DNA of 64,000 nt, taken from the NCBI RefSeq assembly GCF_023612255.1, contig NZ_CP063231.1, forward strand, positions 912,001 through 976,000, in the 5' to 3' direction. The notes below the pieces were generated by a model that was not told where the DNA came from, did not search any database, and worked only from the letters and a program-made list of their open reading frames with translations. The translations under genes and the position numbers were made by a program. Positions 8,707-18,381 of the stretch are shown here, piece after piece; the first letter of the stretch is position 1, and each line of letters begins with the position of its first letter. This DNA comes from Luteibacter flocculans. GTDB taxonomy: Bacteria > Pseudomonadota > Gammaproteobacteria > Xanthomonadales > Rhodanobacteraceae.

Positions 8707-10263
8707 ATGACTGCTTCCGATACGGCCGCGCCACCCGTTCGTCTGCCCCGGCAGATTCCGTACATCGTCGGCAACGAGGGCTGCGAGCGATTCAGTTTTT
8801 ATGGCATGCGGAACATCCTCACGCCGTTTTTGCTTACGTCGCTGCTGATGTACCTGCCCGAGGCCGAACGGCCCGGCGCGGCAAAGGACGTGTTCCATAC
8901 GTTCGTCATCGGCGTGTATTTCTTTCCTCTGCTCGGCGGTTGGCTGGCGGACCGCTGGATCGGCAAGTACCGCACGGTGCTCTGGCTGAGCCTGCTCTAT
9001 TGCGTGGGGCACGCGTGCCTGGCGATCTTCGAGCACAGCGTGGCCGGCTTCTACACGGGGCTGGCGCTGATCGCGCTCGGGGCGGGCGGCATCAAACCTT
9101 GCGTGTCCGCCTTCGTGGGCGACCAGTTCGACGAGAGCAACCGCAAGCTCGCGAAAGTCGTCTTCGACGCGTTCTACTGGATGATCAACGTCGGCTCGTT
9201 CTTCGCGTCGTTGCTGATGCCGTATTTCCTGCGCCACTACGGTGCCGCGGTGGCTTTCGGCATTCCCGGCGTGCTGATGTTCGTGGCGACGGCCGTGTTC
9301 TGGAGCGGCCGCCGTCACTACGTGATGCTGCCGCCGACGCAGGGCGATCCGCATGGGTTCCTCAAAGTCGTACGCACGGCGCTGTTCGCGCAGGCACCGG
9401 GGCAGGGCAGGCCGGGCCTCGTCGTTGCATGCGTCGCCTTGGTGCTCGCCGTGGCTGCGTTTGCGCTGGTGCCGTCGCTCGGCGTGGTCGCCTCGTTCTG
9501 TCTTGCCTTCGTATGCGTGCTGGGCGGGCTGGGCGTCGGTGCGCGCATGCAGTTGGAGCGGGCGCGCGGCAGGCATCCCGACGATGCCATCGATGCCGTG
9601 GGCGCGGTGCTCCGCGTGCTGCTGGTCTTCGCGCTGGTGACACCGTTCTGGTCGCTGTTCGATCAAAAGGCGTCGACCTGGGTCTTGCAGGCCAACACGA
9701 TGGCCGCACCGGACTGGCTGCACCCTGCGCAGATGCAGGCCGTCAATCCCGCCCTCGTGCTGCTGTTCATCCCGTTCAACAATCTCGTCGTCTTTCCGCT
9801 GCTGAGGCGTGCCGGCATCGAACCGACGGCGCTGCGTCGCATGACGACGGGCATCGTGCTGTCCGCGGTGGCGTGGGTCATCGTGGGGGCGATCCAGTTG
9901 GCGATCGACGGCGGCGACGCCGTGTCCATCGCCTGGCAACTCGTGCCGTACGCGTTCCTCACCATGGGCGAGGTGCTCGTCTCGGCCACCGGCCTCGAGT
10001 TCGCCTACAGCCAGGCACCCCCCTCGATGAAAGGCACGTTGATGAGCTTCTGGACGCTCAGCGTCACGGTGGGCAATCTCTGGGTGCTGCTGGCGAACGC
10101 GGGCGTGCGCAACGACGCCGTACTCTCCGGCATCGCCAGCACCGGCATCGGCAGCGCAGCGTTCCAGATGTTCTTCTTCGCCACACTCGCGGCGCTGGCC
10201 GCCCTGGCCTTTGGCCTGTACGCACGGCGCTACCGCGAGGTCGACTACTACCGCCCGGCATGA
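8707..10263 (+). CDS. POT family peptide:H+ symporter
   Basis: Inner-membrane protein of 518 residues with about 12-14 hydrophobic segments, belonging to the proton-dependent oligopeptide transporters (di/tripeptide uptake). The signature motifs are NEGCERFSFYGMRNILTPFL (the ExxERFxYY proton-coupling motif on helix 1) and FDAFYWMINVGSFFASLL (PTR2 signature). A long hydrophobic insertion at about residues 235-280 fits the two extra helices HA and HB of bacterial POTs. It is followed after 54 bases by an SDR gene with its own ribosome binding site. Confidence 0.95.
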   Translation: MTASDTAAPPVRLPRQIPYIVGNEGCERFSFYGMRNILTPFLLTSLLMYLPEAERPGAAKDVFHTFVIGVYFFPLLGGWLADRWIGKYRTVLWLSLLYCVGHACLAIFEHSVAGFYTGLALIALGAGGIKPCVSAFVGDQFDESNRKLAKVVFDAFYWMINVGSFFASLLMPYFLRHYGAAVAFGIPGVLMFVATAVFWSGRRHYVMLPPTQGDPHGFLKVVRTALFAQAPGQGRPGLVVACVALVLAVAAFALVPSLGVVASFCLAFVCVLGGLGVGARMQLERARGRHPDDAIDAVGAVLRVLLVFALVTPFWSLFDQKASTWVLQANTMAAPDWLHPAQMQAVNPALVLLFIPFNNLVVFPLLRRAGIEPTALRRMTTGIVLSAVAWVIVGAIQLAIDGGDAVSIAWQLVPYAFLTMGEVLVSATGLEFAYSQAPPSMKGTLMSFWTLSVTVGNLWVLLANAGVRNDAVLSGIASTGIGSAAFQMFFFATLAALAALAFGLYARRYREVDYYRPA

Positions 10264-10317
10264 CGTTGCGTCGACGCGATCGCGTGGAGCATGCCTGCCA
10301 TCGCCAAGGAGACACCC

Positions 10318-11124
10318 ATGCCCACACCGAAACGCGCTTCGCCGGTTCCCGCGCCGCCGGCCCGTGAATGGCCCGGCAAGGTCGTGCTCGTGACCGGTGG
10401 TGCTCAAGGCATCGGCAAGGGCATCGCGCAGGCGGTGCTCGAAGCGGGCGGCAACGTGGTGATTGGTGATCTGGATGTCGAAGCAGGACACGCCTGTCTG
10501 GAGGAATGGAACGTTCCGGATCGTGCGATGTTCCGGCGTCTCGATGTCTCGCGGGAAGCGAACGTGAAGGCATTCGTGGCGGCGGCGCTACGTCGCTTCG
10601 GACGGATCGACGGTCTGGTCAACAACGCGGGCATCGCGGACCCGGAAACCGGGCCGCTGGACGCGCTGGATGCGTTGGAGTGGAAACGCCGCCTCGACAC
10701 CAACCTCGGCGGTGTCTTCCTGTGCAGCAAGCACGCGTTGCCGTCGTTAAAGAAAAGCAATGGCGCGATCGTCAACATCGCCTCGTCGCGGGCGCATCAG
10801 TCCGAGCCCGACACGGAAGCGTATGCCGCGAGCAAGGGCGGCATCGTGGCTTTGACCCACGCGCTCGCGATCAGTGCCGGTCCGGTGCGCGTCAACGCGA
10901 TCAACCCAGGCTGGATTGCGGTGGATGACTGGAAGAAGCCGTCGGCGCGAAAGACGCCGAAACTGAGTGCGGCCGATCATGCGCAACACCCTGTGGGAAG
11001 AGTGGGCGTGCCGCCGGACATCGGCGCGCTCGCGGTCTTTCTCCTGTCGTCGCAAGCCGGCTTCATCACCGGTCAGAACATCACCGTGGATGGCGGCATG
11101 AGCCGCAAGATGCAGTATGTGTAG
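10318..11124 (+). CDS. SDR family oxidoreductase
   Basis: Classical short-chain dehydrogenase/reductase of 268 residues. It shows the cofactor motif TGGAQGIG at about residues 26-33, the acidic residue GDLDVE after beta-2 that favours NAD over NADP, NNAG, the Ser in NIASSRA, the catalytic YAASK (Tyr169, Lys173) and a C-terminal GQNITVDGGMSRKM. The ATG at 10318 is chosen because AAGGAG lies 7 bases before it; the upstream ATG at 10291 has none. The substrate is unknown. It is convergent with the phosphoesterase, with only 3 bases between stops. Confidence 0.92.
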   Translation: MPTPKRASPVPAPPAREWPGKVVLVTGGAQGIGKGIAQAVLEAGGNVVIGDLDVEAGHACLEEWNVPDRAMFRRLDVSREANVKAFVAAALRRFGRIDGLVNNAGIADPETGPLDALDALEWKRRLDTNLGGVFLCSKHALPSLKKSNGAIVNIASSRAHQSEPDTEAYAASKGGIVALTHALAISAGPVRVNAINPGWIAVDDWKKPSARKTPKLSAADHAQHPVGRVGVPPDIGALAVFLLSSQAGFITGQNITVDGGMSRKMQYV

Positions 11125-11127
11125 GTT

Positions 11128-11928
11128 CTATCGCTGCAACGGGATAGTTGTCATCTGCCCGGCATCGAACTGCCAGCGGCCTTCGTCATAGTCCCACTGT
11201 TCGACCGTCGCGACGCCGCGATCGGATTCGTGCCGAATGACATGGAAGGAATTGCTGATCCCCTCGCGGATGCGCGACGACACGGCGGTACCCGCCTGCA
11301 CCGACCACAAAGGCCGAGCGAGCCGACGCGTCTCGTTGTCGAGGGGTCGGACGTAGGGTAGATGGATATGGCCGCCGAGCACGAGGTCGGCTCCCGCCTC
11401 GGCCCAGGCGACGATCGCTGGCTCGCGGTGGATGAGCAGGTTGGCGATGTCCTTCTCGCGGATCACATGCACCGGCTGGTGCGTCACCACGATGCGCAGT
11501 TGATCGCGGTCTGCCTGTCGCAGCCGCTCGCACACGCGCGCAATCTGCGCGTCGGACACTTCGCCGTTCTTGTGCCGGGTGGCACGCACCGTGTTGACGC
11601 CGATGACCAGCAGGCGGGGGGCGGTGAAGATCGGTTCGAGGTCGGTGCCGAAGGCTCGACGATAGCCTCCAAAGGGATCGAACGCCCGCGCGACGAGATT
11701 GAGCAGCGGCACGTCGTGATTGCCCGGTATGGCAAGCCACGGCCGTTCGAGCGTATCGACGAAGTGTCGCGCGGCAGCGAACTGCGCACGCCGTGCGCGC
11801 TGGGTCACGTCGCCCGAGAGAATCACCAGTTCGGGCTGCAATGCGCGGATCGACGTGCGCAGTGCGTCGACCACTTCCGCACGCTCGGTCCCGAAATGCG
11901 GATCGGAGATCTGGACGACCAGGCTCAA
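11128..11928 (-). CDS. Metallophosphoesterase (calcineurin-like)
   Basis: Protein of 266 residues with all dinuclear-metal motifs of the family in order: ISDPHFG, LSGDVTQ, IPGNHDV, VVTHQPVH and LGGHIHLPYV. It is therefore an active phosphoesterase; the substrate may be a cyclic nucleotide or a phospholipid head group. The start is an unusual TTG at 11928, whose TTGA overlaps the stop of the upstream lipid-kinase gene. A strong GGGGGAGG lies just before it, and the conserved first strand begins at residue 4, so no other start is possible. The overlap makes translational coupling with the kinase very likely. Confidence 0.92.
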   Translation of the reverse strand: MSLVVQISDPHFGTERAEVVDALRTSIRALQPELVILSGDVTQRARRAQFAAARHFVDTLERPWLAIPGNHDVPLLNLVARAFDPFGGYRRAFGTDLEPIFTAPRLLVIGVNTVRATRHKNGEVSDAQIARVCERLRQADRDQLRIVVTHQPVHVIREKDIANLLIHREPAIVAWAEAGADLVLGGHIHLPYVRPLDNETRRLARPLWSVQAGTAVSSRIREGISNSFHVIRHESDRGVATVEQWDYDEGRWQFDAGQMTTIPLQR

Positions 11929-12872
11929 CCCGGGTCCTCCCCCGGTTGACGTACGCGATCGGTGAGCAGACGAAGCGGGCGCGGGGCGGCGCGAAACACG
12001 ATCGGCGGCTCGAGCCAGACGATCTCGCCGTCCACCGCCACCTTGATCGCATGATGGTGATGCTTCGGCTGTACGGTGATTTCGCGGAACGCGAAGCTCA
12101 CTGCGTTCTCGGCTTCACCCAGCTTGCCCAGTGCGCCGCGAAGGATCAGTCCGAGCATCGTGAGTCTGCCGATCGGCTTCAGCACCAGACCCGCGAGCCA
12201 TCCTTCGTTGCGATGCACGGCCTCGGCCTCGTCGAGCCCGATCTTTTCCAGTTGCAGTGCGTTGTTGCCCACGAACAACGTGGGCGTGCGAACTTGGCGA
12301 GTGCGCTCGCCGTCGCTCACTTCGATACGCAGCGGGCGATAGCCGCGCATCATGGTCGCCAGCCCGGACCACAGGGCCACGATGCGGTGCCGACCGAAGC
12401 GCTGCTTCCACGCCTCGCGATCTTCCAGTACCTGCGGGTAAAGGCCCAGGCTACCGTTCACGAGGAACACGCGGTCGTTGACCATGCCGATCTGCGTGTC
12501 GCACGGCGTCGCGCGCACCAGCGCCTCGGTCGCTTCCCGCGCGTCCAGCGGGATGCCATGCGTGCGGCCCACGAAGTTGAACGTGCCCTGCGGCAGCACC
12601 CCCATGACCAGATCGTCCGCCCAGGCCGCGGACGCGACGCAGTTGATCGTGCCGTCGCCACCCGCTGCGACCAGTGCGGCGCCGGTCGCCTTGGCGTGGG
12701 CCGCAGCGTCGCGGACCACGGTCACGATGTCTCGATCGCCGTCGATCAGGAAGAAGCGATAGGGGCGTCCGGCCGCGTCGAGGACGGCGGCAATCGTCTG
12801 CCGAGCCTCCTCAGCGGACTGCTTGCCGGACCCGGCGTTCATGACGATGGCGAAGGAGGATGCGTGGCTCAT
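11925..12872 (-). CDS. Diacylglycerol kinase family lipid kinase (YegS/BmrU type)
   Basis: Protein of 315 residues. The DAGK catalytic domain has MNAGSGK for nucleotide binding, AAGGDGTINCVA at about residues 69-80 (the hallmark GGDGT loop) and LPQGTFNFVGRTHGIP in place of the usual LGTxNxFAR. This variant is common in lipid kinases that are not DgkA. It probably phosphorylates a membrane lipid or lipid precursor. It is coupled to the phosphoesterase by a 4-base overlap and preceded by a PAP2 phosphatase on the same strand, so kinase, phosphoesterase and lipid phosphatase form a lipid-phosphate cluster. Confidence 0.9.
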   Translation of the reverse strand: MSHASSFAIVMNAGSGKQSAEEARQTIAAVLDAAGRPYRFFLIDGDRDIVTVVRDAAAHAKATGAALVAAGGDGTINCVASAAWADDLVMGVLPQGTFNFVGRTHGIPLDAREATEALVRATPCDTQIGMVNDRVFLVNGSLGLYPQVLEDREAWKQRFGRHRIVALWSGLATMMRGYRPLRIEVSDGERTRQVRTPTLFVGNNALQLEKIGLDEAEAVHRNEGWLAGLVLKPIGRLTMLGLILRGALGKLGEAENAVSFAFREITVQPKHHHHAIKVAVDGEIVWLEPPIVFRAAPRPLRLLTDRVRQPGEDPG

Positions 12873-12913
12873 GCGTCACAAGGAACCATTCGCGCCGTCA
12901 TGCCCGCATGAAA

Positions 12914-13693
12914 TTACGTCGTAGCGCGGCGTCCCTCGCGCAGGCGGACGTACTCCGCGCTGCCGGCACAGAGCGTGACCCAGGCGAGGCCAGTCGCGTA
13001 GCCGGCCATCACGTCGCTGAAATAATGCACCTGAAGCAGGATGCGGCTGATGCCCACCAGCGTGATCATGGCGACCGCTGCGACCACGATCGCGCGATGC
13101 CACCGGGGCGGTGCCAGCACCAGCAATACGTAAGCGAGCATGCCGTAGAAGACCATCGATCCCGAGGCGTGCCCGCTGGGGAAGCTGTAGCTGCGTTCGA
13201 TGATGAAGCCGTGATCGTGCAGCGGCCTTTCGCGCTGGAACCAGGCCTTCAATGCGCTATTGATGAGCGCCGTACCTACCAACGCCGCGATCCACATCGC
13301 GGCGAGCCGGACGTGGCGCCGCCAAAGAAGAGCCACGAAAACGATCAGCGTGGCGACGCCGACCACGAGGGGATCGCCGGCATGCGTGAGCAGCGCGATC
13401 ACCCGCAACGCCGGGAGCGGCATGTTGGAACGGAGATCCTGCGCGAGCGCGGCATCGAAGACGGTAAGACCGGCCGCTTCGCGTACCTCAACTGCGATCG
13501 CTGCGGCGATCGTCAGGGTGGCGACCACCACCGCGATCACGGTCACCGGTCGAAGCAGGCGGCGCGCAGCGGCATCCTGGCCCTCGCGGCGCCGCACGGC
13601 GCGTCGCCAGGCGAGGTCGGTGCCGACGAGTGCCAGCGCCAGCAGCACCGCCCAGATCGACAGCGCATGCCGGCTGATCCACTCCGCGTCCAT
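12914..13693 (-). CDS. PAP2 family phosphatase
   Basis: Integral membrane protein of 259 residues with about six hydrophobic segments. The three motifs of the phosphatidic acid phosphatase type 2 superfamily are complete: KAWFQRERP, PSGHASGS (catalytic His) and SRILLQVHYFSDV (second His and Asp). It likely dephosphorylates undecaprenyl pyrophosphate, phosphatidic acid or a similar lipid at the membrane surface. The open frame starts at 13729, but the ATG at 13693 has GAGGAG 8 bases upstream. Its neighbours on the same strand are the lipid kinase and the phosphoesterase. Confidence 0.93.
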   Translation of the reverse strand: MDAEWISRHALSIWAVLLALALVGTDLAWRRAVRRREGQDAAARRLLRPVTVIAVVVATLTIAAAIAVEVREAAGLTVFDAALAQDLRSNMPLPALRVIALLTHAGDPLVVGVATLIVFVALLWRRHVRLAAMWIAALVGTALINSALKAWFQRERPLHDHGFIIERSYSFPSGHASGSMVFYGMLAYVLLVLAPPRWHRAIVVAAVAMITLVGISRILLQVHYFSDVMAGYATGLAWVTLCAGSAEYVRLREGRRATT

Positions 13694-13770
13694 TCCGTTC
13701 GCTCCTCGTCTCGTGGCAGGATCGACCATGTTGCCACGCCGCGCGCCGCGGCTCGATAAGGGGACTTCCG

Positions 13771-15369
13771 ATGAAAAGCTCGCCGGCCCGCGCGGCCCTG
13801 CTGTTTGCTTTCCTCGCCGTGGGCGCTGCGGCGGCCCATGCGGACGACGCGCCGCTGGCGCACCGCATCGTGCGTGTGACCCTCGACGGTGCGGTCGACA
13901 AGGGCACGTCCGGACGTTTGCTGCTGTTCGCGATGCCGGCGGCCGATGCCAAGGACGGCAAGATCGATGCCGTGGACACCAATCCGTTCCAGCCTAAGGC
14001 GGTGTCCGTGGCGGCACGCGAGGTGAGCTGGATCGCGCCCGGCCAGTCGGTCGACCTGGACGCGGACGGCGAGGCCTTCCCGGCCGGGTTCTCCGCCTTG
14101 CCGCCGGGCGATTACCTGTTCCAGGCCGTGCTCGACGTCAATCACGACTACAACTACAGCGGCCGTCACGCGGGCGACCTCGTCAGCGAGGTGACGCCGG
14201 TGAAGCTGTCGCCCGGCGCGAGCGTGCCGACGATCAAGCTCAGCAAGAGCGTGCCGGCCAAGGATCCCTGGGTGCTCCCGCCCTCCGTGCCACAGGTCCT
14301 TCGCGACGCGCTTCCCGAGGCGCGCCAGCATGCCCATGCAGAGGTGCTGGAAAGTCCGTTGCTCACCGCGTTTGCCGGCCGTCCGCTCTCGATCCGCGCC
14401 TGGGTGATCACGCCGCCCGGCTACGATGCCAACGGCAGCACGCGCTATCCCACGGTGTATCTGACTCACGGCTTCGGCGGCGGCTTCGACCGCTTCGCTC
14501 CCACCATGACGTACCTGTGGACGGCGATGGCGAAGAAAGATATCCCGCCGATGATCTGGGTGCTGCTCGACGAGTCCGGCCCGACGGGCACGCACGAATT
14601 CGCCGATTCGGTGAACAACGGGCCCTGGGGCCAGGCACTGACCACCGAGTACATCCCCTGGCTGGAAGGCCGCTACCGGATGGATGCCAAGCCGAGCGGT
14701 CGTTTCCTCAACGGGCATTCCTCGGGTGGCTGGGCCACGCTGTGGTTGCAGACCCGCTACCCGACGATCTTCGGCGGTACCTGGTCCACGTCGCCCGATC
14801 CGAGCGACTTCCGCGATTTCACTGGCATCGACATCTACGCGCCGAACGCGAACGCCTATAAGAAACCCGACGGCTCGGCCAATCCACTGGTCCGCGACAA
14901 GGGCAAGGTCATCGCCACCTTCGAGACGTTCGCCAAGCTCGAACGCGTGCTCGGGCCTTACGGCGGTCAGCTCGCGTCGTTCGAGTGGGTGTTCTCGCCG
15001 CGTGGCAAGGATGGTCGCCCGCAGCCGATGTTCAACCGGGATACCGGCGCGGTCGATCCCGACGTGGCGGCGTACTGGCGTGCGCACTACGACATCGCGC
15101 AGCGGCTGCGCACGCAGTGGCCGGCGTTGAAACCCGACCTCGACGGCAAGATCCATCTGTTCGTCGGCACCGCCGATACCTTCTACCTCGATGGTTCCGC
15201 GCGATTGCTGAAAGAAACCCTCGACGGTCTGCACGCCAAGAGCGACATCCAGTTCTTCCCCGGCAAGACGCACTTCGATCTCTATACCGAGGGTGACGAC
15301 CGCCAGGCTCTGCTCAAGAAGATCGCCTGGGCGATGTACGGCGTGGCACGGCCGGGGCAGGGCAAATAA
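13771..15369 (+). CDS. Secreted alpha/beta-hydrolase esterase (esterase D-like)
   Basis: Exported protein of 532 residues. A signal peptide (AALLFAFLAVGAAAAHADD) is followed by a beta-sandwich-like N-terminal region of about 170 residues, then an alpha/beta-hydrolase domain: YPTVYLTHGFGGGFDRF (oxyanion side), the nucleophile elbow NGHSSGGW with Ser at about residue 317, and late Asp and His candidates in VGTADTFY and FFPGKTHFDLY. The layout matches the putative esterase (esterase D/enterochelin esterase) group. The substrate is unknown. It is divergent from the PAP2 gene. Confidence 0.87.
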   Translation: MKSSPARAALLFAFLAVGAAAAHADDAPLAHRIVRVTLDGAVDKGTSGRLLLFAMPAADAKDGKIDAVDTNPFQPKAVSVAAREVSWIAPGQSVDLDADGEAFPAGFSALPPGDYLFQAVLDVNHDYNYSGRHAGDLVSEVTPVKLSPGASVPTIKLSKSVPAKDPWVLPPSVPQVLRDALPEARQHAHAEVLESPLLTAFAGRPLSIRAWVITPPGYDANGSTRYPTVYLTHGFGGGFDRFAPTMTYLWTAMAKKDIPPMIWVLLDESGPTGTHEFADSVNNGPWGQALTTEYIPWLEGRYRMDAKPSGRFLNGHSSGGWATLWLQTRYPTIFGGTWSTSPDPSDFRDFTGIDIYAPNANAYKKPDGSANPLVRDKGKVIATFETFAKLERVLGPYGGQLASFEWVFSPRGKDGRPQPMFNRDTGAVDPDVAAYWRAHYDIAQRLRTQWPALKPDLDGKIHLFVGTADTFYLDGSARLLKETLDGLHAKSDIQFFPGKTHFDLYTEGDDRQALLKKIAWAMYGVARPGQGK

Positions 15370-15415
15370 ACCACCTATCCGTGGGGCCTTCTTCATGACG
15401 GAGGCCCCGTGGTTT
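15368..15415 (+). terminator. Possible transcription terminator hairpin after the esterase gene
   Basis: AAACCAC at 15368-15374 pairs with GTGGTTT at 15409-15415, enclosing GGGGCCT (15383-15389) and AGGCCCC (15402-15408). The nested stems immediately follow the esterase stop. There is only a short T-run, so this is a moderate candidate. Confidence 0.4.
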
Positions 15416-15485
15416 CGACCATCGTCCAGAGGCACTCGGGCGGCACCTCACGTACTCTCAGACGGTCCCACCCGAAGGCCTGAGC

Positions 15486-17393
15486 ATGGACTACGAAACC
15501 GCGTGGCGGCGTTCCGTCGATGAACCCGAAGCATTCTGGGGCGAGCAGGCGCGGCTGATCCATTGGGACACGCCGCCGCAGCGCATCCTCGACGACAGCG
15601 AGCCGCCGTTTCGCCGCTGGTTCGTCGGAGGCACCACCAACCTCTGCCATAACGCCATCGATCGTCACCTCGATGCCCGCCCCGATCAGCTCGCCATCGT
15701 AGCGGTGTCGACCGAAACCGGGATCACCCGCGAGATCACCTACCGCGAGCTGCATCGCGAGGTGAACACGTTTGCCGCGTCGCTGCAGGAGCTTGGCGTG
15801 GGCAAGGGTGACCGTGTGGTCATCTATATGCCGAACATTGCGGAAGCCGTGTTCGCGATGCTTGCCTGCGCGCGTCTTGGCGCTATCCATTCCGTGGTCT
15901 TCGGCGGCTTCGCCGCGCACAACCTCGCGCTGCGCATCGACGATGCGGAGCCCGCGCTGTTGATCTGCGCCGATGCCGGCATGCGTGGCGGCAAGGTGAT
16001 TCCGTACAAACCGCTGGTGGATGCCGCGCTGCGCGAGGCCAAGGCAGCGCCACCGCGTGTGCTGATCGTGCGACGCGGGCTCGATCCCGACATGGACACG
16101 GTGCCGGGACGCGACGTCGATTACGCAACGCTTCGCGCGAAGCACGCGGACGCACACGTCCCGGTGATCTGGCTGGAATCGAACGAACCGAGCTATCTGC
16201 TCTACACCTCGGGCACGACCGGTCGACCCAAAGGCGTGCAACGCGACGTCGGCGGCTACGCGGTGGCATTGGCGCTGTCCATGACCACCATCTTCGACCT
16301 GCAACCGGGGCAGACCATCCTTTGCACCTCCGACGTCGGTTGGGCCGTCGGCCATTCGTACAACGTGTATGGCCCGCTCATTGGCGGCTGCACGGCCATT
16401 CTCTACGAAGGGCTACCGACGGGGCCCGATCCGGGCATCTGGTGGCGGCTGTGCGAGACCTACGGCGTACGCACCATGTTCTCGTCGCCGACCGGTATCC
16501 GCGTGCTGAAGAAGCAGGACGCCGAGTGGCTGAAAAAATACGATCTGTCGGCATTGAAGTGGATCTTTCTTGCCGGCGAACCCCTGGACCAGCCGACCTA
16601 TGCATGGTTGAGCGAGGGCACGGGCAAGACCGTGATCGACAATTACTGGCAGACGGAGACGGGCTGGCCGGCGCTGTCGCTGATGCCCGGGTTGGACCTG
16701 AAGCCCGTGAAACCCGGTTCGCCCGGATTCCCCACGTTCGGCTATCGCATGCGCGTGATCGACGAGGCGACGGGCGAGGAAAAGGCGCCCGGCGAAAAAG
16801 GCGTGCTGGTGATCGAGCCGCCGCTGCCGCCGGGTTGCCTCACGACCATCTGGCGTGACGACGAGCGCTATCGGCGCAGCTATTTCGGCCACTTCAAGAC
16901 GCTGCTGTACAGCTCTCTCGACTGGGCCGTACGCGATGCCGATGGGTATTACTTCATCCTCGGTCGCACCGACGACGTCATCAACGTGGCCGGTCATCGT
17001 TTAGGCACGCGCGAAATCGAGGAGTCGGTAGCGACGCTCGGCGCCGTGGCCGAGGTGGCCGTCGTGGGCGTCACGGATGAGCTGAAAGGCCAGGTGCCCG
17101 CGGTATTCGCCACGGTGAAGCAGGGCGTCACCGACGATCCGCGCGACGTGGCGCAGGCCATGGAGCGCCGCGTCGTGGAACTGCTGGGCGGCGTCGCCCG
17201 ACCGGGCTGCGTGTACGTGGTCCCCGCGTTGCCCAAGACCCGCTCCGGCAAACTGCTGCGCCGCTCATTGCAGGCGCTCATGCAGGGCACCGATCCGGGC
17301 GATCTCTCGACCCTCGACGATCCAAACGCGCTGGAAGACATCCGCCGGGCGATCGCGCGTGGGCCGCACTGTGGGGCCCGGCAGGCGCCGTAG
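15486..17393 (+). CDS. prpE: Propionyl-CoA synthetase
   Basis: Acyl-CoA synthetase of 635 residues that activates propionate with ATP and CoA, feeding the methylcitrate cycle. It shows YLLYTSGTTGRPKGVQRD (AMP-binding P-loop), CTSDVGWAVGHSYNVYGPL, DNYWQTETGWP (substrate pocket and A5 motif), GRTDDVINVAGHRLGT (A8 hinge) and the catalytic lysine in RSGKLLRRS at about residue 589. These blocks fit PrpE better than acetyl-CoA synthetase, whose N terminus is longer. prpB and prpC follow on the same strand after 88 bases. A small G+C-rich hairpin at 17404-17423 and a TAAAAT at 17452-17457 lie in that gap, so prpBC may have their own promoter. Confidence 0.95.
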   Translation: MDYETAWRRSVDEPEAFWGEQARLIHWDTPPQRILDDSEPPFRRWFVGGTTNLCHNAIDRHLDARPDQLAIVAVSTETGITREITYRELHREVNTFAASLQELGVGKGDRVVIYMPNIAEAVFAMLACARLGAIHSVVFGGFAAHNLALRIDDAEPALLICADAGMRGGKVIPYKPLVDAALREAKAAPPRVLIVRRGLDPDMDTVPGRDVDYATLRAKHADAHVPVIWLESNEPSYLLYTSGTTGRPKGVQRDVGGYAVALALSMTTIFDLQPGQTILCTSDVGWAVGHSYNVYGPLIGGCTAILYEGLPTGPDPGIWWRLCETYGVRTMFSSPTGIRVLKKQDAEWLKKYDLSALKWIFLAGEPLDQPTYAWLSEGTGKTVIDNYWQTETGWPALSLMPGLDLKPVKPGSPGFPTFGYRMRVIDEATGEEKAPGEKGVLVIEPPLPPGCLTTIWRDDERYRRSYFGHFKTLLYSSLDWAVRDADGYYFILGRTDDVINVAGHRLGTREIEESVATLGAVAEVAVVGVTDELKGQVPAVFATVKQGVTDDPRDVAQAMERRVVELLGGVARPGCVYVVPALPKTRSGKLLRRSLQALMQGTDPGDLSTLDDPNALEDIRRAIARGPHCGARQAP

Positions 17394-17481
17394 CGCCACG
17401 CCCGTCGCGGGTTCCGCCGCGACGCAGCAAGGCCCAGGCGGTCCGGTGCGCTAAAATGCCGGTCTTTACCTGGAGACTTCC

Positions 17482-18369
17482 ATGGCACAGCAACCCTCGG
17501 CCGGCGCCCGTTTCCGTGCGGCGCTCGCCGCCGAACAGCCGCTGCAGGTGATCGGCGCGATCAACGCCAACCATGCCTTGCTGGCCAAGCGCGCTGGGTT
17601 CCGCGCCATCTATCTCTCCGGTGGCGGTGTGGCGGCCGGGTCGCTCGGCCTGCCGGATCTGGGCATCAATACGCTCGACGACGTGCTGACCGACGTGCGC
17701 CGCATCACTGACGTCTGCGATGTTCCGCTGATGGTCGATATCGACACGGGCTTCGGCCCCAGCGCGTTCAATATCGCGCGCACGGTGAAGAGCCTCATCA
17801 AGTTTGGTGCCGCGGCGTGCCACATCGAGGACCAGGTCGGCGCGAAGCGCTGCGGTCATCGGCCCGGCAAGGAGATCGTCAGCGCCGGGGAGATGGTCGA
17901 TCGGGTCAAGGCCGCCGCCGATGCGAAGACCGATCCCGACTTTTTCCTCATTGCGCGTACCGACGCCATCGCCGTGGACGGCGTGGACGCGGCGATCGAG
18001 CGCGCTATCGCCTGCGTCGAAGCCGGCGCGGATGCGATCTTTGCCGAGGCCGCGTACGACCTGCCGACCTACAAGCGCTTCGTCGACGCCGTGAGGGCGC
18101 CGATCCTCGCCAACATCACCGAGTTCGGCCAGACGCCGCTGTTCAGTACCGAAGAACTGGGCAGCGTCGGCGTCGGCATCGTGCTTTATCCGCTCTCCGC
18201 GTTCCGCGCCATGAACAAGGCCGCCGAGAACGTGTACACCGCCATCCGCCGCGACGGCCACCAGCGCAACGTCATCGATACGATGCAGACGCGCGAGGAG
18301 CTGTACGACCGCATTGGTTACCACGCCTACGAACGTCACCTCGACGAACTGTTCTCCAAGAAGGTTTAA
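17482..18369 (+). CDS. prpB: Methylisocitrate lyase
   Basis: Protein of 295 residues of the isocitrate lyase/PEP mutase superfamily. It cleaves 2-methylisocitrate to pyruvate and succinate, the last step of the methylcitrate cycle. Visible motifs are [19 protein letters not shown] with metal-binding Asp residues, [18 protein letters not shown] with the catalytic Cys at about residue 124, and the C-terminal [18 protein letters not shown] lies 7 bases before the ATG. prpC follows after 12 bases with AAGGAG. Confidence 0.97.
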   Translation: MAQQPSAGARFRAALAAEQPLQVIGAINANHALLAKRAGFRAIYLSGGGVAAGSLGLPDLGINTLDDVLTDVRRITDVCDVPLMVDIDTGFGPSAFNIARTVKSLIKFGAAACHIEDQVGAKRCGHRPGKEIVSAGEMVDRVKAAADAKTDPDFFLIARTDAIAVDGVDAAIERAIACVEAGADAIFAEAAYDLPTYKRFVDAVRAPILANITEFGQTPLFSTEELGSVGVGIVLYPLSAFRAMNKAAENVYTAIRRDGHQRNVIDTMQTREELYDRIGYHAYERHLDELFSKKV

Positions 18370-18381
18370 GGAGTTACACCG

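Noticed and set aside
7645..10491. A 948-residue antisense frame across the oxidoreductase and POT transporter
   Set aside because: It overlaps two recognised genes and their shared promoter region and contains no recognisable domain.
17404..17423. Terminator between prpE and prpB
   Set aside because: GTCGCGG/CCGCGAC forms a 7-bp stem but lacks a T-run, so transcription probably continues into prpB.
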